This document shows, piece by piece, positions 35,701-44,610 of a stretch of DNA of 59,490 bases (positions are counted from its first letter, which is position 1; the number at the start of each line of letters is the position of its first letter). The stretch comes from JAIVHA01 sp965367295 (GTDB taxonomy: Bacteria > Pseudomonadota > Gammaproteobacteria > DSM-19610), in assembly GCA_965367295.1 (NCBI GenBank), contig CBDUHN010000017.1, positions 1-59,490 on the forward strand, read 5' to 3'. A program made the translations under genes and the position numbers. Under the pieces are notes generated by a model, which was not told the origin of the DNA, did not search any database, and was given only the letters and a program-made list of their open reading frames with translations.

Positions 35701-37881
35701 TTAGCGTCCCGCTGCGGAAACCGGGTTGGCAGCGATCAGGTCCCCTAGATCCACGCGATACCGGTTGATGGCAAAACCATTCAGGTATCCCATCACGTCA
35801 CCGGGATTGAACTTGCGGCCATCCATGAAGGCATCCGCCCCCATGGGGATTGCCAGTTCACCGTCGTGCAACTGCCAGGAATCGGCATGCTCACCCTCAC
35901 GCTTGTGTTCCTGCATGATCACTGGCAAACCCAGCAGGGTGGCAGCCTTGCGATACAGCTCCGGCTGGTACACCTCAGCGGCAATCCGCGTGAGGTCCAG
36001 CGCTTCCTCGATCTGTCCCCATCGCATCATCTGGCTCAGGGTCCACAAGGCATGGGAGCGCCAGGGATAGTTGGCCGTATAGCGGTGGAATACATTGAAA
36101 TCGGGGCGCGAGCGTGGCTCGGCCGCGGGACTGAACTGGAAAGTGCCGGTCATGGACATCTGCAGCACCTCCACCGGGCAGCCCACATAGCGGGGCTGGC
36201 TCAGCAGTTCGCAGACCTCGCGGCGATGGGCTTTCTGATCCAGCCAGGCGCAGGCCTCCAGCAGTGCCATCAACAGTGCCTGCAGGGTGTTGGGATTGCG
36301 TTGCGCCCAGGCACGGGTGACGCCGAACACCTTTTCCGGGTGGTTGTTCCAGACATCGTAGCTGGTGATCAGGGTGTGTCCCGCGCCCTGCTTCACCGCC
36401 TGCGCATTCCAGGGTTCGCCGACGCAGTAACCGGATATGACACCCTGCTCCAGATGGCTCAGCATCTGCGGCGGCGGCACCACGATGAGCCGCACATCCA
36501 CATCCGGATCGATGCCCGCACTGGCCATCCAGTAACGCAGCAGGTAATTGTGCGACGACTCGGGAAACACAATGGCAAAGGTCAGGGGCTCGACACCGGT
36601 CGCCTTGTCCTCTTCAATCACCTGGCGCAGAGCCTCTGCACTGCCAGCCGGCGTATTCAGATCCTCACGGCCGGCGGCCTGCAGACGCGCATACAGTGCA
36701 TTGGAAACGGTAATAGCGTTGCCATTGAGGTCCAGGCTCATGGCGGCGATCATGGGTTCGGCGCCGGACTGCAGCGCAGTGGCCAACGGGATAGCGGCCA
36801 GCATCTGGGCACCGTCAAGCACGCCGTAGCCGACCTTGTCACGGATATTGGCCCAGGAGGATTCCCGGCACAGGGTCACATCCAGCCCCTGCTTCGCAAA
36901 GAAACCCTTTTCCTTCGCCACCACCAGCGGTGCGCAATCGGTCAATGGAATGAAGCCGATCTTGAGTTGGGTTTTTTCCGGTATGGGAGCGGCGGGGGAG
37001 CGCTCCTTCATGTATTCGCTGATATTCAACACCTGTGACTTCTCCGCTGACAGCGGCATCGCCAGCGCTTCTGGCGCAGGCTTTTGTTTGGTTGCCGCCC
37101 TGCCATGGCGTTCATGCAGGAAACGCACTACCTCGGCACGGTAATGGTTGTATTCAGGATCATCGGCAAGTGCCAGCCGATCACGGGGACGGGCCAGCTT
37201 CACCTCGAGGATGTCACCCACGGTGGCGGCCGGTCCATTGGTCATCATGACGATACGATCGGACAGCAGCACGGCTTCATCTACGTCATGGGTGATCATG
37301 ATGACGGTATTGCCTAGATCATTATGGATCTCCATCAGTGAGTCCTGCATGTGGGTGCGGGTCAGGGCATCCAGGGCACCGAAGGGTTCATCCATCAACA
37401 GGACCTTGGGCTCCATGGACAGAGCGCGGGCAATCCCCACCCGCTGTTTCATGCCGCCGGAGATCTCATCCGGGCGCTTGTGCATGGCATGGCTCATGTG
37501 CACCAGTTCCAGGTTGTGTTCGATCCACTCGGCCATTTCCCGTTTGCTCTTGCGGCCCTTGAACACCTGCTTCACCGCCAGTTCGACGTTCTCATAGGCC
37601 GTCAGCCAGGGCAGCAGCGAATGATTCTGGAACACCACGGCCCGGTCCGGACCCGGCTCGTTGACCTCCTTGCCATCCAGAATCACGCCACCAGTAGTGG
37701 CCCGGTACAGACCGGCGACGATGTTCAACACCGTCGACTTGCCGCAGCCGGAATGGCCGATCAGGGATACGAACTCCCCTCTGGCGATCTTCAGGTTGAC
37801 GTTATCCAGGGCCCGGAAAGGGCCGTTGTCGGTCGGAAACTCGATCGCGACCTGGGAGATTTCCAAATGTTGGTTGTGCAT
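35701..37881 (-). CDS. nrtC: Nitrate ABC transporter ATPase fused to an NrtA-like domain
   Basis: The product is 726 residues. Residues 1-250 are an ABC ATPase (Walker A G-H-S-G-C-G-K-S-T, signature I-S-G-G-M-K-Q-R, Walker B V-L-L-M-D-E-P). Residues about 305-690 repeat the NrtA solute-binding fold (K-I-G-F-I-P-L-T-D-C-A-P-L) and remain cytoplasmic, as in cyanobacterial NrtC, where this domain regulates uptake. AGGAGA precedes the ATG. A separate NrtD is not present in the window. Confidence 0.93.
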   Translation of the reverse strand: MHNQHLEISQVAIEFPTDNGPFRALDNVNLKIARGEFVSLIGHSGCGKSTVLNIVAGLYRATTGGVILDGKEVNEPGPDRAVVFQNHSLLPWLTAYENVELAVKQVFKGRKSKREMAEWIEHNLELVHMSHAMHKRPDEISGGMKQRVGIARALSMEPKVLLMDEPFGALDALTRTHMQDSLMEIHNDLGNTVIMITHDVDEAVLLSDRIVMMTNGPAATVGDILEVKLARPRDRLALADDPEYNHYRAEVVRFLHERHGRAATKQKPAPEALAMPLSAEKSQVLNISEYMKERSPAAPIPEKTQLKIGFIPLTDCAPLVVAKEKGFFAKQGLDVTLCRESSWANIRDKVGYGVLDGAQMLAAIPLATALQSGAEPMIAAMSLDLNGNAITVSNALYARLQAAGREDLNTPAGSAEALRQVIEEDKATGVEPLTFAIVFPESSHNYLLRYWMASAGIDPDVDVRLIVVPPPQMLSHLEQGVISGYCVGEPWNAQAVKQGAGHTLITSYDVWNNHPEKVFGVTRAWAQRNPNTLQALLMALLEACAWLDQKAHRREVCELLSQPRYVGCPVEVLQMSMTGTFQFSPAAEPRSRPDFNVFHRYTANYPWRSHALWTLSQMMRWGQIEEALDLTRIAAEVYQPELYRKAATLLGLPVIMQEHKREGEHADSWQLHDGELAIPMGADAFMDGRKFNPGDVMGYLNGFAINRYRVDLGDLIAANPVSAAGR

Positions 37882-37905
37882 ACAGTTCTCCTGCCGATGG
37901 GCTGC

Positions 37906-38928
37906 CTAGCGCAGCACCGCGTTCTTGTCCCAGCTCACCATGCGCTGCAATACCAGCATCAGACGATCCAGCGCGAAACCGATCAGGCCGACCACAAACA
38001 CCGCCACCATGATGCGGCCGAGGGAATTGGAACTGCCGTTCTGAAATTCGTCCCAGACGAATTTCCCGAGCCCGGGGTTCTGGGCGAGCATTTCCGCCGC
38101 GATCAGCACCATCCAGCCGATGCCGAGCGACAGGCGCAGACCGGCGAACATCATGGGAATCGAGGATGGGATCACAATCTTCCAGACCTTGGTCATCCAG
38201 CCCAGGCGCAGCACCCGGCTGACGTTGAGCAGATCCTTGTCGATAGTGGCCACCCCCACGGTGGTATTGATGATGGTGGGCCATACACAGCACAGGGTCA
38301 CGGTGATGGCCGAGGTGATAAATGATTTCGAAAATACCGGGTCATCGCTCACGTACAGGGCACTGACGAGAATGGTGACGATGGGCAACCAGGCCAGCGG
38401 CGACACCGGCTTGAAGATCTGGATCAGCGGATTGAGCGCGTTATAGAGCATCGGACTCAGGCCGCAGAGGATGCCGACGGGAATGGCCAGCAGGCTTGCG
38501 ATCAGGAATCCGGTGGCCACCGTCACCAGACTGGTGAATATCTGGTCGATGAAGGTCGGCTTGCCCGTATAGGGACGGATCTTCACCTCGGCGCTCGGAT
38601 CGGCGGCCAGTTTCCTGGCGTTACGTTCTTCCTGGCGCTGGTAAAAGGCCTGCGCCTTTTCCCGTTCCCGGCGGTGTTCCGCCAGCAGGGTCTGCGCCTG
38701 TTCCCAGACCTGAGCGGGGCCCGGCACCTTGCCCAGCGAGGTTTCGATATTCGAGGCCGCCGCATTCCAGGCGCCCAGGAAAATCACGAAGGCCAGCAGC
38801 GGCACCACGAAGACCTGGTTGATGATCTGCAACTGCCGGCTCGGATGCTCGCCGCGCGCCAGTTTTATAATGGGTGTCAGCCAGCCGAAGCCGAATTCCC
38901 CGATGCGATGAATTACCTGTGCAACCAT
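37906..38928 (-). CDS. nrtB: Nitrate ABC transporter permease
   Basis: The product is 340 residues with about six membrane segments and the binding-protein-dependent permease loop near residue 255 (I-P-S-S-I-P-M-M-F-A-G-L-R-L). A charged insertion (about 70-125, rich in E, R, Q) lies between the first two helices. The ATG at 38928 fits the family start. It follows nrtA and precedes nrtC by 24 bases. Confidence 0.93.
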   Translation of the reverse strand: MVAQVIHRIGEFGFGWLTPIIKLARGEHPSRQLQIINQVFVVPLLAFVIFLGAWNAAASNIETSLGKVPGPAQVWEQAQTLLAEHRREREKAQAFYQRQEERNARKLAADPSAEVKIRPYTGKPTFIDQIFTSLVTVATGFLIASLLAIPVGILCGLSPMLYNALNPLIQIFKPVSPLAWLPIVTILVSALYVSDDPVFSKSFITSAITVTLCCVWPTIINTTVGVATIDKDLLNVSRVLRLGWMTKVWKIVIPSSIPMMFAGLRLSLGIGWMVLIAAEMLAQNPGLGKFVWDEFQNGSSNSLGRIMVAVFVVGLIGFALDRLMLVLQRMVSWDKNAVLR

Positions 38929-39032
38929 GGCGTACTCCGTTTCGTTATAGGGTGCGGGCCGAAGCTCCGGCACCCGTTCCAATCCTGTGATCCCTGAAGC
39001 CCCCTCTCCCTGGAGGAGAAGGAATCACTGCC

Positions 39033-40433
39033 TCACTGCACTACCTCATCGCCCTTCAGGCCGATGCTGAACTGCTTGAGATAGTCATTGGGTTTAGTCC
39101 CGTCATAGATAACCCCGTCGATGAACTCGGTCTGCGGGGTACGGAAACCGCTTTCCGTGGCGAAGTCCGGGAAGTCCTTCGCCTCCAGCCTGCCTTCGGC
39201 AATCAGCTCCTTTGCCGCCTCGGCATACAGGTCGGGGCGATAAACCTTTTTAGCGATCTCCAGGTACCAGTTGTCGGGCTTCGGCTCGGCGATCTGCCCC
39301 CAGCGACGCATCTGGGTCAGGTACCAGACGGCGTCGGAGTAATAGGGATAGGTGGCGTTATAGCGGAAGAACACGTTGAAATCGGGTACTTCGCGCTTGT
39401 CACCCTTTTCATACTCAAAGGTGCCGGTCATGGAGTTGGCGATCACCTCATAGTCCGCACCCACGTATTCGGAACGGGCCAGGATCTTCACCGCTTCGGG
39501 ACGATTGGCGTTGTTATTGTCATCCAGCCACTTGGCGGCCCGGATCATGGCCTTGATGACACCCCTGTGGGTGTTGGGATTCGTATCCGCCCATTCCCTG
39601 GAAACACCGAACACCTTCTCGGGATTGTCTTTCCAGATTTCATAGTCGGTGATGACCGGCACGCCGATACCCTTGAATACCGCCTGTTGGTTCCAGGGCT
39701 CACCGACGCAATAGCCATAGATGGTGCCGGCCTCCATGGTGGAGGGCATCTGCGGCGGCGGGGTCACCGACAGCAGCACATCCGCGTTGCGGGTGCCGGA
39801 GGTGTCGCCCTTGTGCGGTGCGTAATAGCCGGGGTGGATACCACCGGCCGCCAGCCAGTACCGCAGTTCGTAGTTATGGGTGGATACCGGAAATACCATG
39901 CCCATCTTGAAGGGCTTGCCTTCGCGCTGGTATTTGTACACCACCGGCTTCAGGTAATCGGCCTTGATGGGATGTACCGGCTTGCCGTTTTCATGGGGTA
40001 CATGCGGCTTCATCTGTTCCCATATTTCATTCGAAACCGTGATGCCGTTGCCGTTCAGGTCCATGGAAAAGGCGGTGATGATGTCGGCCTGGGTACCGAA
40101 ACCGATGGTGGCGCCCAGCGGCTGGCCGGCCAGCATGTGTGCGCCGTCCAGTTCGCCGTCGATGACGCGATCCAGCAACACCTTCCAGTTGGCCTGCGCC
40201 TCCAGGGTCACATACAGACCCTCGTCCTCGAAGTAGCCCTTTTCATAGGCGATGGCCAGGGGGGCCATATCGGTGAGTTTGATGAAGCCGAACTTGAGTT
40301 CTTCCTTTTCCGGATCCTGCACCGCATGGGCACGGCTTGCGCCCAGCAGCACCGCCCCGGCAAACAGGGCGCCCATGGCCAGCATCAAGGGTCGCAGGTT
40401 CAGTCGGTCTGCGCGTGTTGTCGTGTCTCTCAT
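39033..40433 (-). CDS. nrtA: Nitrate-binding protein
   Basis: The product is 466 residues: a signal peptide ending S-R-A-H-A (about residue 37), then the CmpA/NrtA solute-binding fold starting K-F-G-F-I-K-L-T-D-M-A-P-L. It captures nitrate in the periplasm for NrtBC. The frame is open to 40616 but that part is the RNA leader, so I start at the ATG at 40433. The 104-base gap to nrtB contains a CCCTCTCC/GGAGAAGG tract like that at the sortase N-terminus. Confidence 0.94.
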   Translation of the reverse strand: MRDTTTRADRLNLRPLMLAMGALFAGAVLLGASRAHAVQDPEKEELKFGFIKLTDMAPLAIAYEKGYFEDEGLYVTLEAQANWKVLLDRVIDGELDGAHMLAGQPLGATIGFGTQADIITAFSMDLNGNGITVSNEIWEQMKPHVPHENGKPVHPIKADYLKPVVYKYQREGKPFKMGMVFPVSTHNYELRYWLAAGGIHPGYYAPHKGDTSGTRNADVLLSVTPPPQMPSTMEAGTIYGYCVGEPWNQQAVFKGIGVPVITDYEIWKDNPEKVFGVSREWADTNPNTHRGVIKAMIRAAKWLDDNNNANRPEAVKILARSEYVGADYEVIANSMTGTFEYEKGDKREVPDFNVFFRYNATYPYYSDAVWYLTQMRRWGQIAEPKPDNWYLEIAKKVYRPDLYAEAAKELIAEGRLEAKDFPDFATESGFRTPQTEFIDGVIYDGTKPNDYLKQFSIGLKGDEVVQ

Positions 40434-40464
40434 CTCGTCGCTCCACCCTTCGTGTTCGATTCGC

Positions 40465-40515
40465 AAAAAAAAAGCGCCCACGCGCGGCCGGGAGTGCTCC
40501 CGTGCGCATGGACGC
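40465..40515 (-). terminator. Intrinsic terminator in the nrtA leader (attenuator)
   Basis: On the minus strand a 12-bp outer stem (40515-40504 with 40485-40474, including G-U pairs) encloses a second perfect stem (CGGGAG/CTCCCG) and is followed by nine T residues. It lies 30 bases before the nrtA start, downstream of the promoter, so it would stop the operon unless antitermination occurs. This is the expected design for NasT control. Confidence 0.85.
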
Positions 40516-40558
40516 CGTTGTCCGTTTGCCAACCGCTCACTGGCTGGACTTGAGGTGT

Positions 40559-40613
40559 GCCCGGACCGCGTAGGATGCCGGGCGTTGCAATGGCAGACCA
40601 CGCCGTTGCGGTC
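40559..40613 (-). promoter_or_regulatory. Putative ANTAR-binding leader hairpins
   Basis: In the minus-strand RNA the first hairpin (40613-40596) has a 6-bp stem and the hexaloop AACGGC, with A at loop position 1 and G at position 4 as in known ANTAR targets. A second hairpin (40583-40559) has a 6-bp GCCCGG/CCGGGC stem with a larger apical region; its hexaloop is less clear. Both precede the terminator, which matches the two-hairpin ANTAR model. Confidence 0.65.
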
Positions 40614-40634
40614 CACCTTCGTTGCCCTGAATAG

Positions 40635-40651
40635 AGCAGCAATTGTGCCAA
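40635..40651 (-). promoter_or_regulatory. Sigma-54 promoter of the nrtA operon
   Basis: Minus-strand TTGGCACAATTGCTGCT gives the -24 GG and -12 GC exactly 10 bases apart; TGGCAC is a full match and CTGC replaces TTGC. Transcription should start near 40625, about 12 bases before the first leader hairpin. NtrC-type control by nitrogen status is inferred. Confidence 0.75.
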
Positions 40652-40806
40652 GTTTTTAGGTTACTGTTTTCGCTGGATCACTGCCGATAAAATCGCCATC
40701 AGGGTTCTTTCTGCATAGCCTTTTGCACCAGCAATGCGCATGAAACCTCGCATCCTGCACCACGACCGGGCGTCAAGGCCTTTGGGCCGTATGTGCTGCA
40801 CCCTGC

Positions 40807-41430
40807 TCAGGGCCTGCGCTTGTCACCCGGGTCCCCGGGCGCACCCAGGTCCATCAATTCGAACACCGACACCAGCTGTTCCGCCACCTGCCCCATGCGC
40901 AGGTTTTTGTCCATGGCCATCTTGCGCAAGGCCTGGTAGGCCTGTTTCTCTGACCAGCCGCGCTGCTCGATCAACAACGCCTTTGCCCGGTCGATCAGTT
41001 TGCGTTCAGCCAGAGTGACTCTGGTCTCCTCCAGCTCCCGGCGCAGGTTCTGGAATTCATTGAAGCGGGCAATGGCCACTTCCATGATCGGCATCACCCG
41101 CTTGTGGCCAAGGCCGTCGACGATGTAGGCACTGACTCCGGCCTTCACGGCATCCCGAATCAGATTGCGATCGTCACTCCCCGCGAACATCACGATGGGC
41201 CTGGGCTGATCCTGATGGATGCAGCGCATCTGCTCCAGGGTGTCGCGACTGGGTGACTCCATGTCCACGATGATCACATCGGGCTTGAGCGCCTGCACCC
41301 GGGCCAGCAGATCATCCCCGGGATGCACCCGCGCAATAATTTCATGCCCGGCTTCTTCCAGCGGCACCCGCAGCAGTTCCACTCGCTCGTCCCGTTCGTC
41401 GACGAGCATTACCCGTAGCTTCATATGCAT
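40807..41430 (-). CDS. nasT: Nitrate-responsive antiterminator NasT (ANTAR)
   Basis: The product is 207 residues: a receiver-like domain (Asp56 in I-I-V-D-M) and a C-terminal ANTAR RNA-binding domain at about 130-190 (L-I-D-R-A-K-A-L-L-I, A-Y-Q-A-L-R-K-M-A-M). NasT binds the leader of nitrate operons and prevents termination. It is encoded directly upstream of the nrtA leader in the same direction. The usual partner NasS, which holds NasT inactive without nitrate, is not in the window. An ATG at 41424 is an alternative start. Confidence 0.92.
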   Translation of the reverse strand: MHMKLRVMLVDERDERVELLRVPLEEAGHEIIARVHPGDDLLARVQALKPDVIIVDMESPSRDTLEQMRCIHQDQPRPIVMFAGSDDRNLIRDAVKAGVSAYIVDGLGHKRVMPIMEVAIARFNEFQNLRRELEETRVTLAERKLIDRAKALLIEQRGWSEKQAYQALRKMAMDKNLRMGQVAEQLVSVFELMDLGAPGDPGDKRRP

Positions 41431-41464
41431 CTGGCAGTCGCTGTTTCATCTGAACCAAACCATA

Positions 41465-41482
41465 GGCAAGGGCTATGCCAAA
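41465..41482 (-). promoter_or_regulatory. Sigma-54 promoter of nasT
   Basis: Minus-strand TTTGGCATAGCCCTTGCC has TGGCAT, five bases and TTGC, with GG and GC 10 bases apart. Transcription should start near 41455, about 25-30 bases before nasT. The remaining 41483-41827 gap toward glgC shows no promoter I trust. Confidence 0.78.
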
Positions 41483-41827
41483 CAGGAAAATCACAAACCA
41501 CTTTCAATTTCTTCAAGTACATAGCCTGGCTACGCGGATTGCGAATTCCCCACCGCGCCCCGCCCGCGCACCCGTTTCGTGCAAAATCAGGCCATCAGAC
41601 CTATTCTGGTGCATGCATTTTCCTTCCCGCAAAGCCATTCGTCGCGTCCGGCCGGCAATTTCCCGGCAGGAATGCCCTATTGACCACCCGGATACTTCCA
41701 TCGCGCACCGGCATAGTGCTTGCAAGGACTGGTTCAGCGTATCCGGCCAGGCCTGTGCGCTACACTTCATCCCATTTCGTCACTGTACGCCACGGCGGCC
41801 CCGGCCGCCGAAACCAAAGGTTGCATC

Positions 41828-43048
41828 ATGCTGGACCAGACCCTGACCATCATCCTCGCCGGCGGCATCGGTTCCCGGCTGCATCCCCTGACCACCGAGC
41901 GCGCCAAACCCGCAGTGCCATTCGGGGGCAAGTACCGCATTATCGATTTCACCCTCACCAACTGCCTGCATTCCGGGCTACGCCGCGTCCTGGTGCTGAC
42001 CCAGTACAAGTCCCATTCGATGCAGAAACACCTGCGCGACGGCTGGTCCATCTTCAACCCGGAGCTGGGAGAATACGTCACCCCGGTACCACCGCAGATG
42101 CGTCGCGGCGAACACTGGTATGCCGGCACCGCCGACGCCATTCACCAGAACCTGTACCTGCTGGAACGTAGCGGAGCCAGGTATGTGGTCATCCTGTCCG
42201 GCGATCATATCTACCGCATGGACTATGCCCCGATGCTGGAATTTCATGTGCAGCAACATGCCGATGTCACGGTGGCCTGCATGCAGGTACCCATCGACGA
42301 TGCGCGCTCCTACGGCGTCATGAAAGTGGACGAGGAGCAGCGCGTGGTGGAGTTCCATGAAAAACCTCGGCATCCAGCCTGTATCCCGGGAAACAGCCAC
42401 CACGCGCTGGCCTCCATGGGTATCTACGTTTTCAACGTGGAACTGCTGCTGGAGACCCTCAGGGCCGACCACGGCAATCCTGCATCCAGCCATGATTTCG
42501 GCAAGGACATCCTGCCCGGACTGATCCAGTCTCACCCGGTATATTCCTATTCCTTCGGCGGTGATGTCGGGCGCGTGACCCCGGACCGCTACTGGCGTGA
42601 TGTCGGCACCCTCGATGCCTTCTATGAAGCGAACATGGATCTGCTGCAGCCGGTTCCGCCACTGGACCTCTACCAGGATGACTGGCATATCCGCACCTAT
42701 GCCACCCAGCAACCGCCGGCACGCACGGTACCGGGCGCTTCGGGAGACGAAGGCATTTTCATCAACTCCATCATTGCCGGTGGCACGGTGATCGCCGGCG
42801 GCAGCGTGCAGCACTCGGTACTGTTCTCTATGGTCTATGTCGGTGATGAAGCCATGGTGGAGAACAGCCTGCTGTTCGATGGCGTGCGCGTTGGCGATGG
42901 TGCCTCACTGCGCAACTGCATCGTCGACAAGTATGTACAGATCCCACCCGGGGAGCAGATCGGCTACGACCTGGAAAAGGACCGGGCGCGGTTTACTGTC
43001 TCCGAGAAAGGGGTGGTGGTGGTGCCGAAGGGGTATCGGTTCGCATAA
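41828..43048 (+). CDS. glgC: Glucose-1-phosphate adenylyltransferase
   Basis: GlgC makes ADP-glucose, the donor for glycogen. The 406-residue product has the nucleotide site G-G-I-G-S-R-L-H-P-L-T (about 12-22), the K-P-A-V-P-F-G-G-K-Y-R motif, the sugar-phosphate site and the C-terminal left-handed beta helix. The chosen ATG at 41828 fits the family; the frame upstream to 41720 lacks a good start. No other glycogen genes lie in the window. Confidence 0.95.
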   Translation: MLDQTLTIILAGGIGSRLHPLTTERAKPAVPFGGKYRIIDFTLTNCLHSGLRRVLVLTQYKSHSMQKHLRDGWSIFNPELGEYVTPVPPQMRRGEHWYAGTADAIHQNLYLLERSGARYVVILSGDHIYRMDYAPMLEFHVQQHADVTVACMQVPIDDARSYGVMKVDEEQRVVEFHEKPRHPACIPGNSHHALASMGIYVFNVELLLETLRADHGNPASSHDFGKDILPGLIQSHPVYSYSFGGDVGRVTPDRYWRDVGTLDAFYEANMDLLQPVPPLDLYQDDWHIRTYATQQPPARTVPGASGDEGIFINSIIAGGTVIAGGSVQHSVLFSMVYVGDEAMVENSLLFDGVRVGDGASLRNCIVDKYVQIPPGEQIGYDLEKDRARFTVSEKGVVVVPKGYRFA

Positions 43049-43143
43049 GATTGGCATCTGGATACTGTATGCAGAGCATCTGCAGGTCTGAATTCATTCA
43101 GACAATGTTGGCCCGGTCGCAACCAGTCTGCATAGAACCCGGT

Positions 43144-43707
43144 TCAGTTCTCGCTCATCAGCGGTGCCGCCCACTCTCTGCAGATGCGCACGGTTTGCTC
43201 ATCGATCAGCGGTTCACCGGTCAGGCCACAACGTTTCCCATCAGGCTCGCTCAGGAAATGCGCGCATTGCCGGCACACGCCGAACGGGCGTTGACCATTG
43301 TGTTTCTGCAGCCCCCTCAACAAGTCGCGCAAGCCTGATTCCAATGCCTGCGCATCAGCTTCCATGGACCTGAGTACCGTATCCACCCGCCTGGCCCAGC
43401 TGTCGTTCAGTACCTTCTTCCCTTGCGCGGTCAAATCGAGATGCACACGCCGGCCATGCCGCGGGTCCGGGTGCTTCACAAGCAGGCCTTTGCGCTCGAG
43501 CACCGCCAGGGTCTGCGAAACCGTACCGCGCGTGATGCCGAAATACTCGGCGATGGCGATGGGCAGGTTGCTGTAGCGGTTGGCCTGGGCCAGGTAACTC
43601 AATACCTGTACATGGATCGGCAGCAGCCCATGGCGGGAGGCGTCGTCACGAACAGACTGGTGGATGAGCGCCCCCAGACGTTCCAGAAGCAGAATGGATG
43701 AGTTCAT
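43144..43707 (-). CDS. MarR-family regulator with C-terminal Cys4 cluster
   Basis: The product is 187 residues: a winged-helix MarR domain (about 5-135; wing D-P-R-H-G-R-R) followed by an extra segment with Cys145, Cys148, Cys160 and Cys176 (C-x2-C-x11-C-x15-C). The cysteines could bind zinc or an iron-sulfur cluster and act as a redox or NO switch; that is inference. It is divergent from the cytochrome P460 gene across a palindrome-rich 284-base region. Confidence 0.88.
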   Translation of the reverse strand: MNSSILLLERLGALIHQSVRDDASRHGLLPIHVQVLSYLAQANRYSNLPIAIAEYFGITRGTVSQTLAVLERKGLLVKHPDPRHGRRVHLDLTAQGKKVLNDSWARRVDTVLRSMEADAQALESGLRDLLRGLQKHNGQRPFGVCRQCAHFLSEPDGKRCGLTGEPLIDEQTVRICREWAAPLMSEN

Positions 43708-43714
43708 GGGACAT

Positions 43715-43744
43715 AATGTATCGCCTCAAAGCATAGCTTGACAA
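43715..43744 (-). promoter_or_regulatory. Putative promoter of the MarR gene
   Basis: Minus-strand TTGTCA (43744-43739), 18 bases, TACATT (43720-43715). The -35 box overlaps that of the divergent P460 promoter. The start codon lies only 7 bases after the -10, so the transcript may be leaderless. Confidence 0.45.
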
Positions 43745-43767
43745 ACGATATGTATCGACTCTACGCT
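43738..43767 (+). promoter_or_regulatory. Putative promoter of the P460 gene
   Basis: TTGACA (43738-43743), 18 bases, TACGCT (43762-43767). The spacer holds CGATA-TG-TATCG (43746-43757). The -35 is perfect and the -10 weak, which suits a regulated promoter. Confidence 0.5.
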
Positions 43768-43772
43768 CTAAG

Positions 43773-43789
43773 TGCATCGAGTCGATGCA
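43773..43789. promoter_or_regulatory. Palindromic operator candidate
   Basis: TGCATCGA-G-TCGATGCA is a perfect palindrome with 8-base arms, sitting at the predicted transcription start of the P460 promoter. It is the size of a MarR site. Related TGTATCG words occur at 43717 and 43751. Confidence 0.6.
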
Positions 43790-43991
43790 TTAAGCGCATC
43801 CCTATGGGAGTTGCCATTAACAACACCTTGTTTTTACACGCCATATATCAGATATGCCTGTCCTGCGGAGCTCCGTTCGCCCAGGCACTCGATACCACCT
43901 GCGCCGGGAGCAGCATCCTTCGGCGGAGCCAGACACCCCGGGAGGCGAGGCCAGAAAGCCTCACCCTGCCAGGAATGATGAGGAGAGACCT

Positions 43992-44474
43992 ATGAAACAT
44001 ACCCTGATGATTTTGCTGGGCATGTCCTGTATTGCCCCGTTGTACGCGGCCGACCACGAAGTGCCATACCCTTCTGGCTACCGTGACTGGCACCATGTCA
44101 AAAGCATGGTTATCGAAGCAGGCCACCCCCTGCACGCTTCGTTCGGTGGCATCCATCATCTCTACGCCAACAAGGCCGCCATGCAAGGCTACCAATCCGG
44201 TCACTTCCCGGATGGTGCCGTGATTATCTTCGATCTCTTCGAGGCGCAACGTGCGGATAACACCGTCACCGAAGGTGCTCACAAGGTCCTCGGCGTCATG
44301 CACAAGGATGCAAAGAAATTTACCGAAACCGGAGGCTGGGGGTTTGAGGGCTTCGGTGGCGGGGACCCGGATCAGCGGGTTGTGCAATCCGATGCCAAAG
44401 ACGCGTGCTTCTCCTGTCATGCCCCCCAAAAGGATCGTGACTACGTGTTCAGCAGTTTGCGCGATCAGAAGTAA
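43992..44474 (+). CDS. Cytochrome P460 family protein
   Basis: The product is 160 residues with a signal peptide ending Y-A-A (about residue 20) and one haem motif, C-F-S-C-H (139-143), near the C-terminus. Length and the G-G-W-G-F-E-G-F segment match the P460/cytochrome c'-beta family, which handles hydroxylamine or binds NO. An AGGAGAGA site precedes the ATG at 43992. Whether it oxidises hydroxylamine depends on a lysine-haem crosslink I cannot confirm. Confidence 0.88.
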   Translation: MKHTLMILLGMSCIAPLYAADHEVPYPSGYRDWHHVKSMVIEAGHPLHASFGGIHHLYANKAAMQGYQSGHFPDGAVIIFDLFEAQRADNTVTEGAHKVLGVMHKDAKKFTETGGWGFEGFGGGDPDQRVVQSDAKDACFSCHAPQKDRDYVFSSLRDQK

Positions 44475-44488
44475 CCGGTAACGATGAG

Positions 44489-44517
44489 AAAAAAACGGGG
44501 TGCCAGATGGCACCCCG
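44489..44517 (-). terminator. Intrinsic terminator (leftward)
   Basis: A perfect 10-base inverted repeat (CGGGGTGCCA/TGGCACCCCG, 44496-44517) is followed on the minus strand by seven T residues (44495-44489). It would end leftward transcription from prfC; on the plus strand it may also help end the P460 transcript. Confidence 0.8.
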
Positions 44518-44610
44518 AACATTACCGCTGATTAGGAGGAGATACATAGGCAATCAAGGTTCAATCATGCCCACGACCTGATTATTGCAGGGAACGTGCC
44601 AGAACTTTAC

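Noticed and set aside
33189..35768. 859-codon open frame antisense to nirB
   Set aside because: It mirrors the nirB gene codon for codon in a GC-rich genome; nirB has clear motifs, the antisense frame has none.
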